From Atopobium sp034113385 (GTDB taxonomy: Bacteria; Actinomycetota; Coriobacteriia; Coriobacteriales; Atopobiaceae), in the NCBI RefSeq assembly GCF_034113385.1, contig NZ_JAXEXL010000013.1, positions 176,612 through 240,611 on the forward strand: a stretch of DNA of 64,000 nucleotides. Reading direction: 5' to 3'. Made by a program: the position numbers and the translations under genes. Each line of letters starts with the position of its first letter. Position 1 is the first letter of the stretch. Positions 49,710 to 58,609 of this stretch are shown in pieces. Below the pieces are notes generated by a model that saw nothing but the letters and a program-made list of their open reading frames with translations, did no database searches and was not told where the DNA came from.

Positions 49710-49904
49710 GTGGGAGTTATCGGTTACGGCCTCGGCGTTATCGGAGCCAGTTTTGGTATTGGCCTTGCAGCATATGGTGTTGCAAACTCCATGGCTCGCC
49801 AGCCAGAAGTACAAGGTCGTCTGTTTACCGTATTTATTCTTGCATCTGCATTCGTTGAAGCTCTTGCACTTATTGGCTTCGTAGTAACCCTCGTTTCGCA
49901 CTAA
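49710..49904 (+). CDS. atpE: ATP synthase F0 subunit c
   Basis: A 64-residue helical hairpin, the rotor unit. The start is GTG 49710, right after GGAGGAATT; no other in-frame start exists upstream, so the short length (many c subunits have 70-85) seems real. Helix 1 has the glycine pattern GYGLGVIGASFGIGLAAYG; the polar loop is ARQPE; helix 2 carries the ion-binding carboxylate E50 in AFVEALALIGFV. The residues after E50 (ALALIG) lack the Ser/Thr that usually marks sodium binding, so protons are the likely coupling ion. Confidence 0.93.
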   Translation: MGVIGYGLGVIGASFGIGLAAYGVANSMARQPEVQGRLFTVFILASAFVEALALIGFVVTLVSH

Positions 49905-49940
49905 TCATTACATATGAGTTATACGAGTTGGAGGCACGAC

Positions 49941-50537
49941 ATGAGGTTTAAGGGAGGACATGCAGGTGCGCTTAGCGCAGCCACTGTAGTAGGCATTGCT
50001 TGCATGCCGCAGATTGCACGTGCAGAAGGTATTTCTGGTGCAGACATCTTGCTTCCTAAGCCTGCCGAGTTTATCCCTGCTCTTATCGCATTTTTGATCA
50101 TCTGGATTGTTCTGGCCAAACTGGTTTGGCCTTCGGTTCTTGGAATGATGCAAAAGCGTCAACAGCAGATTCAGGATGACCTTGACGCTGCGGAGCAGTC
50201 CAAGACTGCTGCCGAGAAGGCTCGTCAAGAGTATGAGGCTGGCATTGCTGATGCAAAGAGGGAAGCGGACGAGATTATCGCCCAGGCAAAGTTTGATGCC
50301 GAGGCCGAGCGTACACGCGTTATGGATAAGGCACGTACTGATGCAGCCGCCATTGTTGCTAAGGCTCATGACACCGTAGATGCAGAGCGTAAGAAAGCCA
50401 TGATTGAGCTTTCTACCTCAGTCGTTGATCTGTCGGTCGAGATTGCAAGCAAAATCATAGGTGGCGCACTGTCCGAGGACGATCAACGTCGTCTTGCCGA
50501 GAAGTACCTCGAGGAAGTGAGCACCAATCATGAGTAG
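49941..50537 (+). CDS. atpF: ATP synthase F0 subunit b
   Basis: A 198-residue peripheral-stalk subunit. ATG 49941 has TTGGAGG six bases before it; ATG 49914 lacks a site. Residues 1-29 look like a cleavable signal sequence (RFKGGHAGALSAATVVGIACMP then QIARAEG), unusual for subunit b. A membrane helix follows (about 45-67, FIPALIAFLIIWIVLAKLVW) and then the long charged coiled coil. The 3' end overlaps atpH by 8 bases. Confidence 0.93.
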   Translation: MRFKGGHAGALSAATVVGIACMPQIARAEGISGADILLPKPAEFIPALIAFLIIWIVLAKLVWPSVLGMMQKRQQQIQDDLDAAEQSKTAAEKARQEYEAGIADAKREADEIIAQAKFDAEAERTRVMDKARTDAAAIVAKAHDTVDAERKKAMIELSTSVVDLSVEIASKIIGGALSEDDQRRLAEKYLEEVSTNHE

Positions 50538-51000
50538 CACTCCTCAGGCAACCAAGGCCGAGCAGTATGCTCGTGCTTTGATTGAGGCTGCTCAAAAAGA
50601 GGGTAGGGCTAACACCGATCTGGTGCAGGTAAACCATGCGCTTAAGTTTTTGCCAGAAGTGCTTGAAACTTTGGCATCCATGCACAATAACAATGACATG
50701 GAACTTCTCGATAGCGTTGCCCGGGAGTATAAAAGCATCTTGGACAACGAGACCGATATTGTGCAGGTAACAGCAACTACGGCAGTTGCTATGGACGATC
50801 AGCTGCGTACAGCAATCAGGGCAAAGCTCGAGCGTGAGCTGCAAGCGTCCATTTATTTGAACGAGCGCATTGACCCCTCAATTTTAGGCGGCATTGTGTT
50901 AGAGATTCGTGGAGACAGGTATGACGCTTCGGTGCGCGCACAACTTGCAAACATCAGAAAGTCTCTTGCCACCACTTATATCGGAAGTGATGAGCAATGA
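50530..51000 (+). CDS. atpH: ATP synthase F1 subunit delta
   Basis: A 156-residue subunit joining F1 to the stalk. It is shorter than the usual 175-180 residues, mainly in the middle, but the N-terminal helices (EQYARALIEAAQKEG) and the C-terminal signature (INERIDPSILGGIVLEIRGDRYDASVRAQL, here beginning LNERIDPS) are intact. It overlaps atpF by 8 and atpA by 4 bases (ATGA). Confidence 0.92.
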   Translation: MSSTPQATKAEQYARALIEAAQKEGRANTDLVQVNHALKFLPEVLETLASMHNNNDMELLDSVAREYKSILDNETDIVQVTATTAVAMDDQLRTAIRAKLERELQASIYLNERIDPSILGGIVLEIRGDRYDASVRAQLANIRKSLATTYIGSDEQ

Positions 51001-52634
51001 CAGATACAATCAGCTCGGCTGAGATTATGGGAACGCTGCGCAAGCAGCTGGCTCAAATCAATGCGACTGTGGACCAGCGCGAGGCTTCCACTGTTTCCCA
51101 AGTGGGTGACGGTATTGCTATTGTTTCTGGTCTTAAAACTGCCATGGCTGGAGAGCTTTTACAGTTTACAAGCTCTGCTACAGGTCACAGTGCTTACGGA
51201 TTGGTCCAAAACTTGGAAGAGGACCGCGTAGGTGCAGTACTGTTTGGCGATGTGGATGCCATTAAAGAAGGCGATGAAGTCCGCGCAACAGGTCGCATTA
51301 TGGACATTCCTGTTGGTCGTGAAATGCTTGGTCGTGTAGTTAATCCTCTTGGTCAGCCCATTGATGGCCTAGGGCCCATTAACACCACGGCACGTCGCCC
51401 CATTGAGTTTAAGGCTCCTGGCATTATGGACCGCCAACCGGTGTGTGAGCCAGTTCAGACGGGTTTCTTGGCAATTGATGCCATGGTACCCATCGGTCGC
51501 GGGCAGCGCGAGCTCATCATTGGTGACCGTAAAACTGGTAAAACTGCCATTGCAATCGATACCATTATCAATCAGCGCGAGTCCGATCTGATTTGTATTT
51601 ACGTCGCTATTGGCCAAAAGGCTTCAAAGGTTGCTGCCATCAAGGAAACCTTGGCTCAACACGGTATTCTTGATAAGACCATCATCGTGTTGGCGTCTGC
51701 TTCTGATTCTGCACCAATGCAGTATATTGCCCCTATGGCTGGCGCTGCTATTGGCGAGTACTTTATGTATAACGATAAGGACGGCAATCCTGCAGACGCA
51801 GACCATCCTGGCGGTCATGTGCTTGTGGTATACGATGACCTGTCTAAGCAGGCTGTTGCATACCGTCAGATGTCGCTTACGTTGCATCGTCCGCCAGGAC
51901 GCGAGGCATATCCTGGTGACATCTTCTATCTGCATTCTCGTTTGCTCGAGCGTGCCGTTAAGATGAGCGACGCTCACGGTGCCGGTTCTATGACGGCTTT
52001 GCCAATCATCGAGACGCAGGAAGGTGACGTTTCCGCCTACATTCCTACCAACGTTATTTCTATTACAGACGGCCAGATTTACCTGGTGCCAAGTTTGTTC
52101 TTCCAGGGTCAGCGTCCTGCAGTAGATGTTGGTATCTCGGTTTCTCGCGTTGGTGGTTCTGCACAACTTAAATCTATGAAGCAGGTTGCAGGTACCCTTC
52201 GCTTGGATTTGGCTGCTTTCCGTGAGAAGCAGGCGTTTGCTCAGTTTGGTAGTGACCTTGATGCAACTACGCAGTACCAGCTCAGCCATGGTACCCGTAT
52301 GATGGAGTTGCTTAAGCAGGGACGATACGCTGCTTTGGATGTAGCAGATCAGATTATTATTCTGTTTGCTGGCAAAGAAGGTTTCTTGGATGACCTTGAG
52401 GTCAGCCAAATTGTACCGTTCCGTGACGCTTTAGCTGCCTTTATGGAAGAGCGTCATCCTGAGGTTCGTACCAAGGTTCGTTCTGAGCGCATTAGCGATG
52501 CTTTGGCCGAACAAATGAAGCGTCAAATTGGCGAGTTTAAAGAGGCGTTTCTCAACGGTGATTTTGACCGTCTTAACTCTTTTAAGAGTGAGGATGCCAC
52601 TTCTGACTCAGCCCAAGATGTAGAGAAGGACTAA
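50997..52634 (+). CDS. atpA: ATP synthase F1 subunit alpha
   Basis: A 545-residue non-catalytic nucleotide-binding subunit. Walker A is GDRKTGKTA; other landmarks are RQPVCEPVQTGFLAIDAMVPIGRGQRELIIGDR, VYDDLSKQAVAYRQMSLTLHRPPGREAYPGD and VGLSVSRVGGSAQLKSMKQVAG-like ISVSRVGGSAQ. The acidic C-terminal tail (about 30 residues, rich in Asp/Glu/Ser) is longer than in most homologs. Confidence 0.97.
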   Translation: MTDTISSAEIMGTLRKQLAQINATVDQREASTVSQVGDGIAIVSGLKTAMAGELLQFTSSATGHSAYGLVQNLEEDRVGAVLFGDVDAIKEGDEVRATGRIMDIPVGREMLGRVVNPLGQPIDGLGPINTTARRPIEFKAPGIMDRQPVCEPVQTGFLAIDAMVPIGRGQRELIIGDRKTGKTAIAIDTIINQRESDLICIYVAIGQKASKVAAIKETLAQHGILDKTIIVLASASDSAPMQYIAPMAGAAIGEYFMYNDKDGNPADADHPGGHVLVVYDDLSKQAVAYRQMSLTLHRPPGREAYPGDIFYLHSRLLERAVKMSDAHGAGSMTALPIIETQEGDVSAYIPTNVISITDGQIYLVPSLFFQGQRPAVDVGISVSRVGGSAQLKSMKQVAGTLRLDLAAFREKQAFAQFGSDLDATTQYQLSHGTRMMELLKQGRYAALDVADQIIILFAGKEGFLDDLEVSQIVPFRDALAAFMEERHPEVRTKVRSERISDALAEQMKRQIGEFKEAFLNGDFDRLNSFKSEDATSDSAQDVEKD

Positions 52635-52644
52635 GGTTTAGCTC

Positions 52645-53559
52645 ATGTCTAACCTACGAGAGATATCAAGGCGCATCTCCTCGGTTACCGCAACCATGCA
52701 GATCACGCGTACGATGGAGATGGTCTCCACCGCAAAGATTCGCAAGGCTTTGGACCGAGCAGAGCAGGCTGCTCCTTACAAGGACGCCATTAAGCGCATG
52801 CTCTCTAATGTTGTAGGCTCAAGCCTTGACACTTCTCAGCCGCTGCTTGAGCAGCGTGATAAAACGAAGGTTGTTCTTTTTATTCTGATTGCTTCCGATC
52901 GCGGTTTAGCTGGTGGCTTTAACATCATGCTTCAGCGCGAGGTGCAAAAAGAGATGGAGCAGCTTTCCAAGCAAGGCATTGAGTCTCGCATAATTACCTG
53001 TGGACGTAAGCCTACGGAGTACTTCCAGTCTCGTAGTGTTGAGCCTGTGTTGTCCTTCTCGGGTATGTCGTCCGAGCCAACCATGGATCAGGCGGATCGT
53101 ATTGCGTCGTTTGTTATGGATGGCTATACCAATAAGAGCATCGATAAGGTCGTAATCTATTATCAGCACGCTCGTAATCGTGTAGATCAAGACATGATTG
53201 TTGAGCAGGTGCTTCCTATCGAGACCGCAAACTTGATTATTCCAAATGCGCCTCGTACTCCGGAAGCAGTATCCAAAGTCGAGCATAACTACAACAATCT
53301 GTTTTCGTTTGATCCCTCGGCTTCGGAAGTGTTGGGCTACCTTATGCCCGCTTATGTGCGTACCCTTATCTTTCACGCGTTGTTGGACTCCGCTGCAGCA
53401 GAGCATGGTGCACGCCGCCGCGCAATGCAGTCCGCAACGGACAATGCTCAGGAAGTTATTACTCGTCTGAGCCGTATGTACAACCGTGTAAGGCAGAGCT
53501 CCATTACCACTGAGCTTAATGAGATTATCGGCGGCGCGTCCGCATTGGAGGACAACTAA
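52645..53559 (+). CDS. atpG: ATP synthase F1 subunit gamma
   Basis: A 304-residue central-shaft subunit. The N-terminal helix MSNLREISRRISSVTATMQITRTMEMVSTAKI and the C-terminal helix ARRRAMQSATDNAQEVITRLSRMYNRVRQSSITTELNEIIGGA (both family signatures) form the coiled coil. Central ASDRGLAGGFN is conserved. The stop overlaps the atpD ATG by one base. Confidence 0.95.
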   Translation: MSNLREISRRISSVTATMQITRTMEMVSTAKIRKALDRAEQAAPYKDAIKRMLSNVVGSSLDTSQPLLEQRDKTKVVLFILIASDRGLAGGFNIMLQREVQKEMEQLSKQGIESRIITCGRKPTEYFQSRSVEPVLSFSGMSSEPTMDQADRIASFVMDGYTNKSIDKVVIYYQHARNRVDQDMIVEQVLPIETANLIIPNAPRTPEAVSKVEHNYNNLFSFDPSASEVLGYLMPAYVRTLIFHALLDSAAAEHGARRRAMQSATDNAQEVITRLSRMYNRVRQSSITTELNEIIGGASALEDN

Positions 53560-55043
53560 TGGCAGAAAAGGCACAAGAGCGAATCATATTCGAGGAAGCA
53601 GAGCTCGAGTATTCGCGTCGTAGTGCTGGTGACGGCACTATCGTTCGCGTGGTTGGTTCGGTTGTCGACGTTAAGTTTAACGACCATGTTCCGGGCATCT
53701 ATAATGCGCTGGAAGTAAGAGGAACCACTCCCATGGGTGAGATTCATCTCATCTTGGAGGTAGAGTCTCAGCTTCCCAATGACGTTGTGCGTACCGTAGC
53801 TATGGATTCTACAGATGGCCTGCAGCGTGGCATGCGTGTTCATGATACGGGTGCTCCCATGCAGATGCCCGTTGGTACCTCTACGCTGGGTCGTGTATGG
53901 AATGTAATGGGTCGTCCCGTAGATGGTTCTTCCGTTCCAGAAGATGTGGTGTATTATCCCATTCATCGTGCAGCCCCTAAGTTTGATGACCTTACCACTA
54001 AGACCGAGATTTTCGAGACAGGTATCAAGTCTATTGACCTTCTTGAACCCTACGTTCGTGGTGGTAAAACGGGCTTGTTTGGCGGTGCTGGTGTAGGCAA
54101 GACTGTTCTTATCCAGGAGCTTATTAATAACTTGGCTCAGGAACATGGCGGCACCTCTGTCTTTACCGGCGTAGGCGAGCGTACACGTGAGGGTACTGAC
54201 TTGTTCCTCGAGATGACCGAGTCTGGCGTTATCAACAAAACCTGCTTGGTCTATGGCCAGATGAATGAGCCACCAGGAGCACGTCTTCGTGTTGGCTTAG
54301 CTGGTTTGACTACAGCAGAGTACTTCCGTGACCAAGGTCAAGATGTACTGCTGTTTATTGACAACATTTTCCGCTTTTCTCAGGCTGGTTCTGAGGTTTC
54401 CGCACTTCTTGGTCGTATGCCATCCGCAGTAGGTTACCAGCCTACCTTGGCTACCGAGATGGGCGACTTACAGGAGCGTATTACCTCTACGCGTGAGGGG
54501 TCTATTACTTCTGTACAGGCTGTTTATGTACCTGCAGATGACCTAACTGACCCTGCACCTGCAACTACGTTTACGCACTTGGATGCAACAACCGTTTTGT
54601 CTCGTGCCATTACCGAGCTGGGCATTTATCCTGCTGTAGACCCACTAGCATCTTCATCTGATGCTTTGGATCCTTCTGTTGTTGGTGAGGAGCACTATCG
54701 TGTAGCAACTGCTGTTCAGGAGACGCTGCAGGAGTACTCTGACCTTCAGGACATCATTGCCATTTTGGGCATGGATGAACTGTCTGAAGACCAGCGCCTC
54801 ACAGTAGACCGTGCACGTAAGATTCAACAATTCTTGTCGCAGTCCTTCCACGTTGCCGAGAAGTTCACGGGTAATCCCGGTGTGTATTGCCGCATTGAGG
54901 ATACCGTTCGCTCCTTCGCAGCTATTATCGATGGTGAGTGCGATGACATCCCCGAGCAGGCCTTCCGTTTTGCGGGCACCATTGATGATGTTCGTGAGCG
55001 TGCGCGCAAGATGGCCGAAGAGGCACAGGCAGACGAGAGGTAA
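53559..55043 (+). CDS. atpD: ATP synthase F1 subunit beta
   Basis: A 494-residue catalytic subunit. Walker A is GGAGVGKTVLIQELI; the catalytic region GVGERTREGTDLF, the Walker B LLFIDNIFRF, and ALLGRMPSAVGYQPTLATEMG are intact. The first 24 residues, before GTIVRVVGSVVDVKF, are a charged extension absent from many homologs; the start is nevertheless fixed by TTGGAGGA upstream and coupling with atpG. Confidence 0.97.
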   Translation: MAEKAQERIIFEEAELEYSRRSAGDGTIVRVVGSVVDVKFNDHVPGIYNALEVRGTTPMGEIHLILEVESQLPNDVVRTVAMDSTDGLQRGMRVHDTGAPMQMPVGTSTLGRVWNVMGRPVDGSSVPEDVVYYPIHRAAPKFDDLTTKTEIFETGIKSIDLLEPYVRGGKTGLFGGAGVGKTVLIQELINNLAQEHGGTSVFTGVGERTREGTDLFLEMTESGVINKTCLVYGQMNEPPGARLRVGLAGLTTAEYFRDQGQDVLLFIDNIFRFSQAGSEVSALLGRMPSAVGYQPTLATEMGDLQERITSTREGSITSVQAVYVPADDLTDPAPATTFTHLDATTVLSRAITELGIYPAVDPLASSSDALDPSVVGEEHYRVATAVQETLQEYSDLQDIIAILGMDELSEDQRLTVDRARKIQQFLSQSFHVAEKFTGNPGVYCRIEDTVRSFAAIIDGECDDIPEQAFRFAGTIDDVRERARKMAEEAQADER

Positions 55044-55045
55044 CG

Positions 55046-55465
55046 ATGGCATATCTTACCTGCAAATTTGTGCGTCCAGATAAACAGTTGTATGAAGGCA
55101 ATATTGCATCGCTAGTCCTGGCTACATACACCGGCGAGCTCGGTGTATGGCCAGGTCATGCGGCAGAGATTTGTGCATTGGGCGATGGAATTGTGCGCCT
55201 AACTACGCTGCCCGAAGATGGTGGAGACATCAAGAAAGTTATTGTGTCGGGTGGGTATGCTGAGATTGCCGATGACACGGTGGTTATCATCGCTGACCAT
55301 GCTCGTGACATTAACGATATTGATGTTACGCAGGTTAATGAGACTCGCCAGAAGGCACTTGACGCTCGCAATGCGCTTCCCGAGAATGACCACCGTCGCG
55401 CATATTATGAAAACAAGATACACTGGTGCGACCTTTTGCTTCAGCATGGGCAGACGGAGGCGTAA
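55046..55465 (+). CDS. atpC: ATP synthase F1 subunit epsilon
   Basis: A 139-residue subunit with the N-terminal beta-sandwich (MAYLTCKFVRPDKQLYEGNI, GELGVWPGHAAEICALGDG) and a C-terminal helical hairpin that can inhibit ATP hydrolysis. It follows atpD by 2 bases and ends the synthase genes; murA starts 21 bases later. Confidence 0.94.
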   Translation: MAYLTCKFVRPDKQLYEGNIASLVLATYTGELGVWPGHAAEICALGDGIVRLTTLPEDGGDIKKVIVSGGYAEIADDTVVIIADHARDINDIDVTQVNETRQKALDARNALPENDHRRAYYENKIHWCDLLLQHGQTEA

Positions 55466-55486
55466 CAGATTTTAACCGGGGGTAGC

Positions 55487-56761
55487 ATGGACGTTATTCA
55501 AATTGAGGGTGGTCACCCAATTTCGGGTGAGGTTGTGGTATGCGGAGCAAAAAACTCTGCGCTTAAGCTTATGGCCGCTACGGTTATGGCACCTGGTAAA
55601 ACAACCCTTACTAACGTTCCTGATATCTCTGATGTCCACATTATGGGCAAGGTGCTTAAACGCCTTGGTGCCCAGATTACTGTTTTGGGCAAACACGAGC
55701 TGCTTATCGATACAACCAACGTAGACAAGTGGGAGACGCCTTATGAGCTGGTGGCTCAGATGCGCGCTTCTACGGCTGTTTTGGGGCCTTTGTTGGCGCG
55801 TTTTGGCAAGGCTGTTGTTGCTATGCCTGGCGGCTGCAACATTGGCGCTCGTAAGATTGATATGCACATTTTGGGCCTCGAAGCCTTAGGTGTGGAGTTT
55901 GACGTTTCCCATGGTAATATCCACGCTTCTGCTCCTCAGGGCATCAAAGGCGCATCAGTGACTTTGGAGTTTGCAAGCGTTGGCGCTACCGAGAACCTCA
56001 TGATGGCGTCGGTGCATGCTCAAGGTACTACCATTATTGATAATGCTGCCCGTGAGCCAGAGATTGTTGATCTTGCCAATATGCTTAATGAGATGGGCGC
56101 TTGCATTCGTGGCGCAGGTACACCCTTGATTGAAATTGAAGGCGTGGCAGAGCTACATCCTGTAGAGCATCGCGTTGTTGGTGACCGCATTGAAGCAGCA
56201 ACGTTTTTGGCTATTGGCGGTTTAACGGGCGGCCCAGTTCGCGTCCGTGGTTTTGAGCCCGTTCATCTGGGTATGGTGTTGCGTAAGTTTGAGGCCATGG
56301 GCATTACTATCGAGCGCGGAGAGCACGAGGTAGTTGCATCGCGAACCGGCAAACTTAAGCCTGTGGATATTCAAACGCTTCCATTCCCCGGTTTTCCAAC
56401 AGACGTGCAGGCCCAGGCCATGTGCGTACTTGCTATGGCAGACGGCAACTGCGTAATTACCGAGAATGTCTTCGAGAACCGCTTCATGTTTGCCAGCGAG
56501 ATTAACCGTATGGGCGCAGATATTACCATTGAAGGTCATCACGCAATCGTGCATGGCGTGCCCACGCTGTCTGGCGCACAGGTTAAATCACCTGATCTTC
56601 GTGGTGGCGCAGCACTTGCCATGGCTGGCCTTGTAGCAGATGGCATTACTACTATCAGCGCTATTCATCATATAGATCGTGGCTACGAAGGGTTTGTCGA
56701 TAAACTCGTTGCCCTTGGGGCTCATGCGCAACGCGCTTCTATAGAAGTGGACGAGGATTAA
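55487..56761 (+). CDS. murA: UDP-N-acetylglucosamine 1-carboxyvinyltransferase
   Basis: A 424-residue enzyme adding enolpyruvate to UDP-GlcNAc, the first committed step of peptidoglycan synthesis. The PEP-reactive cysteine is C117 in MPGGCNIGARKIDMH, the form sensitive to fosfomycin. GGHPISGEVVVCGAKNSALKLMAA at the start, RASTAVLGPLLARFGKA, and TLPFPGFPTDVQAQAM are family signatures. It is attached to the ATP synthase operon, an arrangement seen in other Actinobacteria. Confidence 0.96.
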   Translation: MDVIQIEGGHPISGEVVVCGAKNSALKLMAATVMAPGKTTLTNVPDISDVHIMGKVLKRLGAQITVLGKHELLIDTTNVDKWETPYELVAQMRASTAVLGPLLARFGKAVVAMPGGCNIGARKIDMHILGLEALGVEFDVSHGNIHASAPQGIKGASVTLEFASVGATENLMMASVHAQGTTIIDNAAREPEIVDLANMLNEMGACIRGAGTPLIEIEGVAELHPVEHRVVGDRIEAATFLAIGGLTGGPVRVRGFEPVHLGMVLRKFEAMGITIERGEHEVVASRTGKLKPVDIQTLPFPGFPTDVQAQAMCVLAMADGNCVITENVFENRFMFASEINRMGADITIEGHHAIVHGVPTLSGAQVKSPDLRGGAALAMAGLVADGITTISAIHHIDRGYEGFVDKLVALGAHAQRASIEVDED

Positions 56762-56928
56762 CCTTCCGAATTGTCTTTAAGGGTTTGTGTGCAAAACGCA
56801 GCATGCAAAATCCAGCGCGCAAAGCGCATCGCGCATACATTTGATGCAGCTATCCAAAATTATTTGGTATATCTCTTAAGGCGATAGGGTAAACTTGAGC
56901 TAACATTTACCGCCTGGAGGTACATTCT

Positions 56929-57381
56929 ATGTCAGAACAAGATTTTATCGATGAACACCGCCTGTCTATGGCAAACGAGGATTATCTTGAGTCTATTTAC
57001 CGTATTACGGTTGCCGAGAACAATCCTTCGGGTATTCGCTCCGTAGACGTAGCTGATCAGCTTAACGTCTCTAAGGCGAGCGTTAACAAAGCTATCAGCA
57101 CGCTTAAGGATGCTGGGTATGTAGAGCAAAACCGTTATGGCCGCGTTACGCTTACTCAAGCTGGGCGTGAGTATGGCTCTGAAGTATGGCATGCACATCG
57201 TCTTATTCGTGCATTTCTGGAGAAGGACTTGGGTGTAGACCCTGAAATTGCAAATGAAGAGGCGTGCACTATGGAGCATGCCCTGTCGAGAGACACCATG
57301 CGTCGCTGGGCAAAGTTTTTGGCTGATCAGGGTTTTTCAATCGATCAAGGTGAGGAAGACGGGCAGCACAAGTCCCAATAA
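56929..57381 (+). CDS. DtxR/MntR-family metal-dependent regulator
   Basis: A 150-residue transcription factor. The winged helix covers about residues 13-75 (ANEDYLESIYRI, VRSVDVADQLNVSKASVNKAISTLKDAGYVEQ in slightly varied form). The second part has HRLIRAFLEKDLGVDP and EEACTMEHALSRDTMRR, the dimerisation and metal-site helix with conserved His, Glu and Cys. No SH3-like third domain, so it is the short MntR-like form. It likely senses manganese or iron. CTGGAGGTA precedes the ATG. The following gene lies 48 bases downstream. Confidence 0.88.
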   Translation: MSEQDFIDEHRLSMANEDYLESIYRITVAENNPSGIRSVDVADQLNVSKASVNKAISTLKDAGYVEQNRYGRVTLTQAGREYGSEVWHAHRLIRAFLEKDLGVDPEIANEEACTMEHALSRDTMRRWAKFLADQGFSIDQGEEDGQHKSQ

Positions 57382-57429
57382 CCTACCCGTAATACCCGTA
57401 AGGTCATACCAATACTTTGAAGGCATATC

Positions 57430-58431
57430 ATGCTTACCAACCAAGGTTACTATGCAAGTTCTTTATGGGAACGCCCTACGTATGACGATGCCTGTGAAGA
57501 AGCAGCAAATGAATTTGGAAAGATTCTCACTGGTCAAGCCGGTGAGAATCTCTTGCTTTCAAGCAACCTTTCGTGGACGTTGGAGCAGCTGCCCGCTGCA
57601 CAAGCTATAACAGGACCCTTGTGGGTTCAGTATGAGCCAGAAACTCTAACCAATGCATATCAGCTCCAAGTTGCTTGTGGTGCTACGGCGCTGGTAACAG
57701 AAACCGCTGGCTGTACAGCCAATCTTTTGGACGAGCTTGATACAAATCTTTCCTGCTACGAGCTGTGTGATAAGGCTGTTCGTGCAGCGTATGCTGCAAG
57801 TCCGCGCTTTGTTGTAGGAGCCATTACTTCTGCCAAGATTCCTGTACTTTCGCAGGATAGCCCTGCGGCGCGTCAGGCTCGCGCGCTGTATAAAGAGCAG
57901 GCAACAGCCTTGGTAGATGCGCAGGTTCATGCACTTTTTATTACAGATATGACTACCATCGAGGATGCGCTTTGTGCCGTTTTGGCATCACGTCTTGTGT
58001 GCTCGCGCCCCATTATATGCGCTCTTGATGCAACAGCCTTTACTGCTAGCTACAACAAAACAGAGCTCTCTAGGGTGTTTAAGCGCCTGGTAGATGCTGG
58101 GGCTGAAGCTATTGGCCTTACTAATGTTTTTGTTTCTGGTTGCGCCCAGTCTGACGTATCTGCCGTATTAGCTGCATCGTCGCATGCTTCAATCCCACCT
58201 ACTGCGCATACGCTGGCTCAGGACTTGGTGAGCATTGCAGATTTGTATGGCGTAGGGACGCTTATGACCATGTGTCCAAGCACCGCAGACGGGTCAGATG
58301 ATGCCAGCGAACAAGCATTCTTGCAGATGGCGTACCATGCTGCGCAGGTACATATGAGCATTATTGGTGCGGGAAAAGGAAGTGCACTGCCGCATACTGC
58401 TGCATTAAGCGCTGGGCTTCTCGCTATGTAA
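57430..58431 (+). CDS. Homocysteine S-methyltransferase-like protein lacking the zinc motif
   Basis: A 333-residue protein. Its layout follows the homocysteine-methyltransferase TIM barrel: ETLTNAYQLQVACGATALVTETAGCTANLLDEL corresponds to the 'AGAdiieTnTf' region, VVGAI to the 'vaGsiGP' strand, and KEQATALVDAQVHALFITDMTTIEDALCAVLA to the strand ending in an ET pair. At the C-terminus, where active enzymes have GGCCGTxPxH, this protein has SIIGAGKGSALPHTAALSAGL, so the two zinc cysteines are missing; the earlier G-x-N-C is also not intact (GLTNVFVSGC). It is probably not a working zinc methyltransferase. ATG 57430 is preceded by GAAGGC. It follows a metal-responsive regulator, which may be meaningful. 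Confidence 0.6.
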   Translation: MLTNQGYYASSLWERPTYDDACEEAANEFGKILTGQAGENLLLSSNLSWTLEQLPAAQAITGPLWVQYEPETLTNAYQLQVACGATALVTETAGCTANLLDELDTNLSCYELCDKAVRAAYAASPRFVVGAITSAKIPVLSQDSPAARQARALYKEQATALVDAQVHALFITDMTTIEDALCAVLASRLVCSRPIICALDATAFTASYNKTELSRVFKRLVDAGAEAIGLTNVFVSGCAQSDVSAVLAASSHASIPPTAHTLAQDLVSIADLYGVGTLMTMCPSTADGSDDASEQAFLQMAYHAAQVHMSIIGAGKGSALPHTAALSAGLLAM

Positions 58432-58609
58432 CGATATGTAACGTCGCACACCGCCCCATAACACCACATAACGCAGTTTGAAAACAGCTATTACTGTGAA
58501 ACCTCGCCAAAAGTAGTTCAAATGGGTTAGAGTACTACCAGTTACGTATTCTTAACTTACTTGCAGCCGTGCGTACGTGGTGTCGCACACGTAACGTGAA
58601 AGGAACAGT

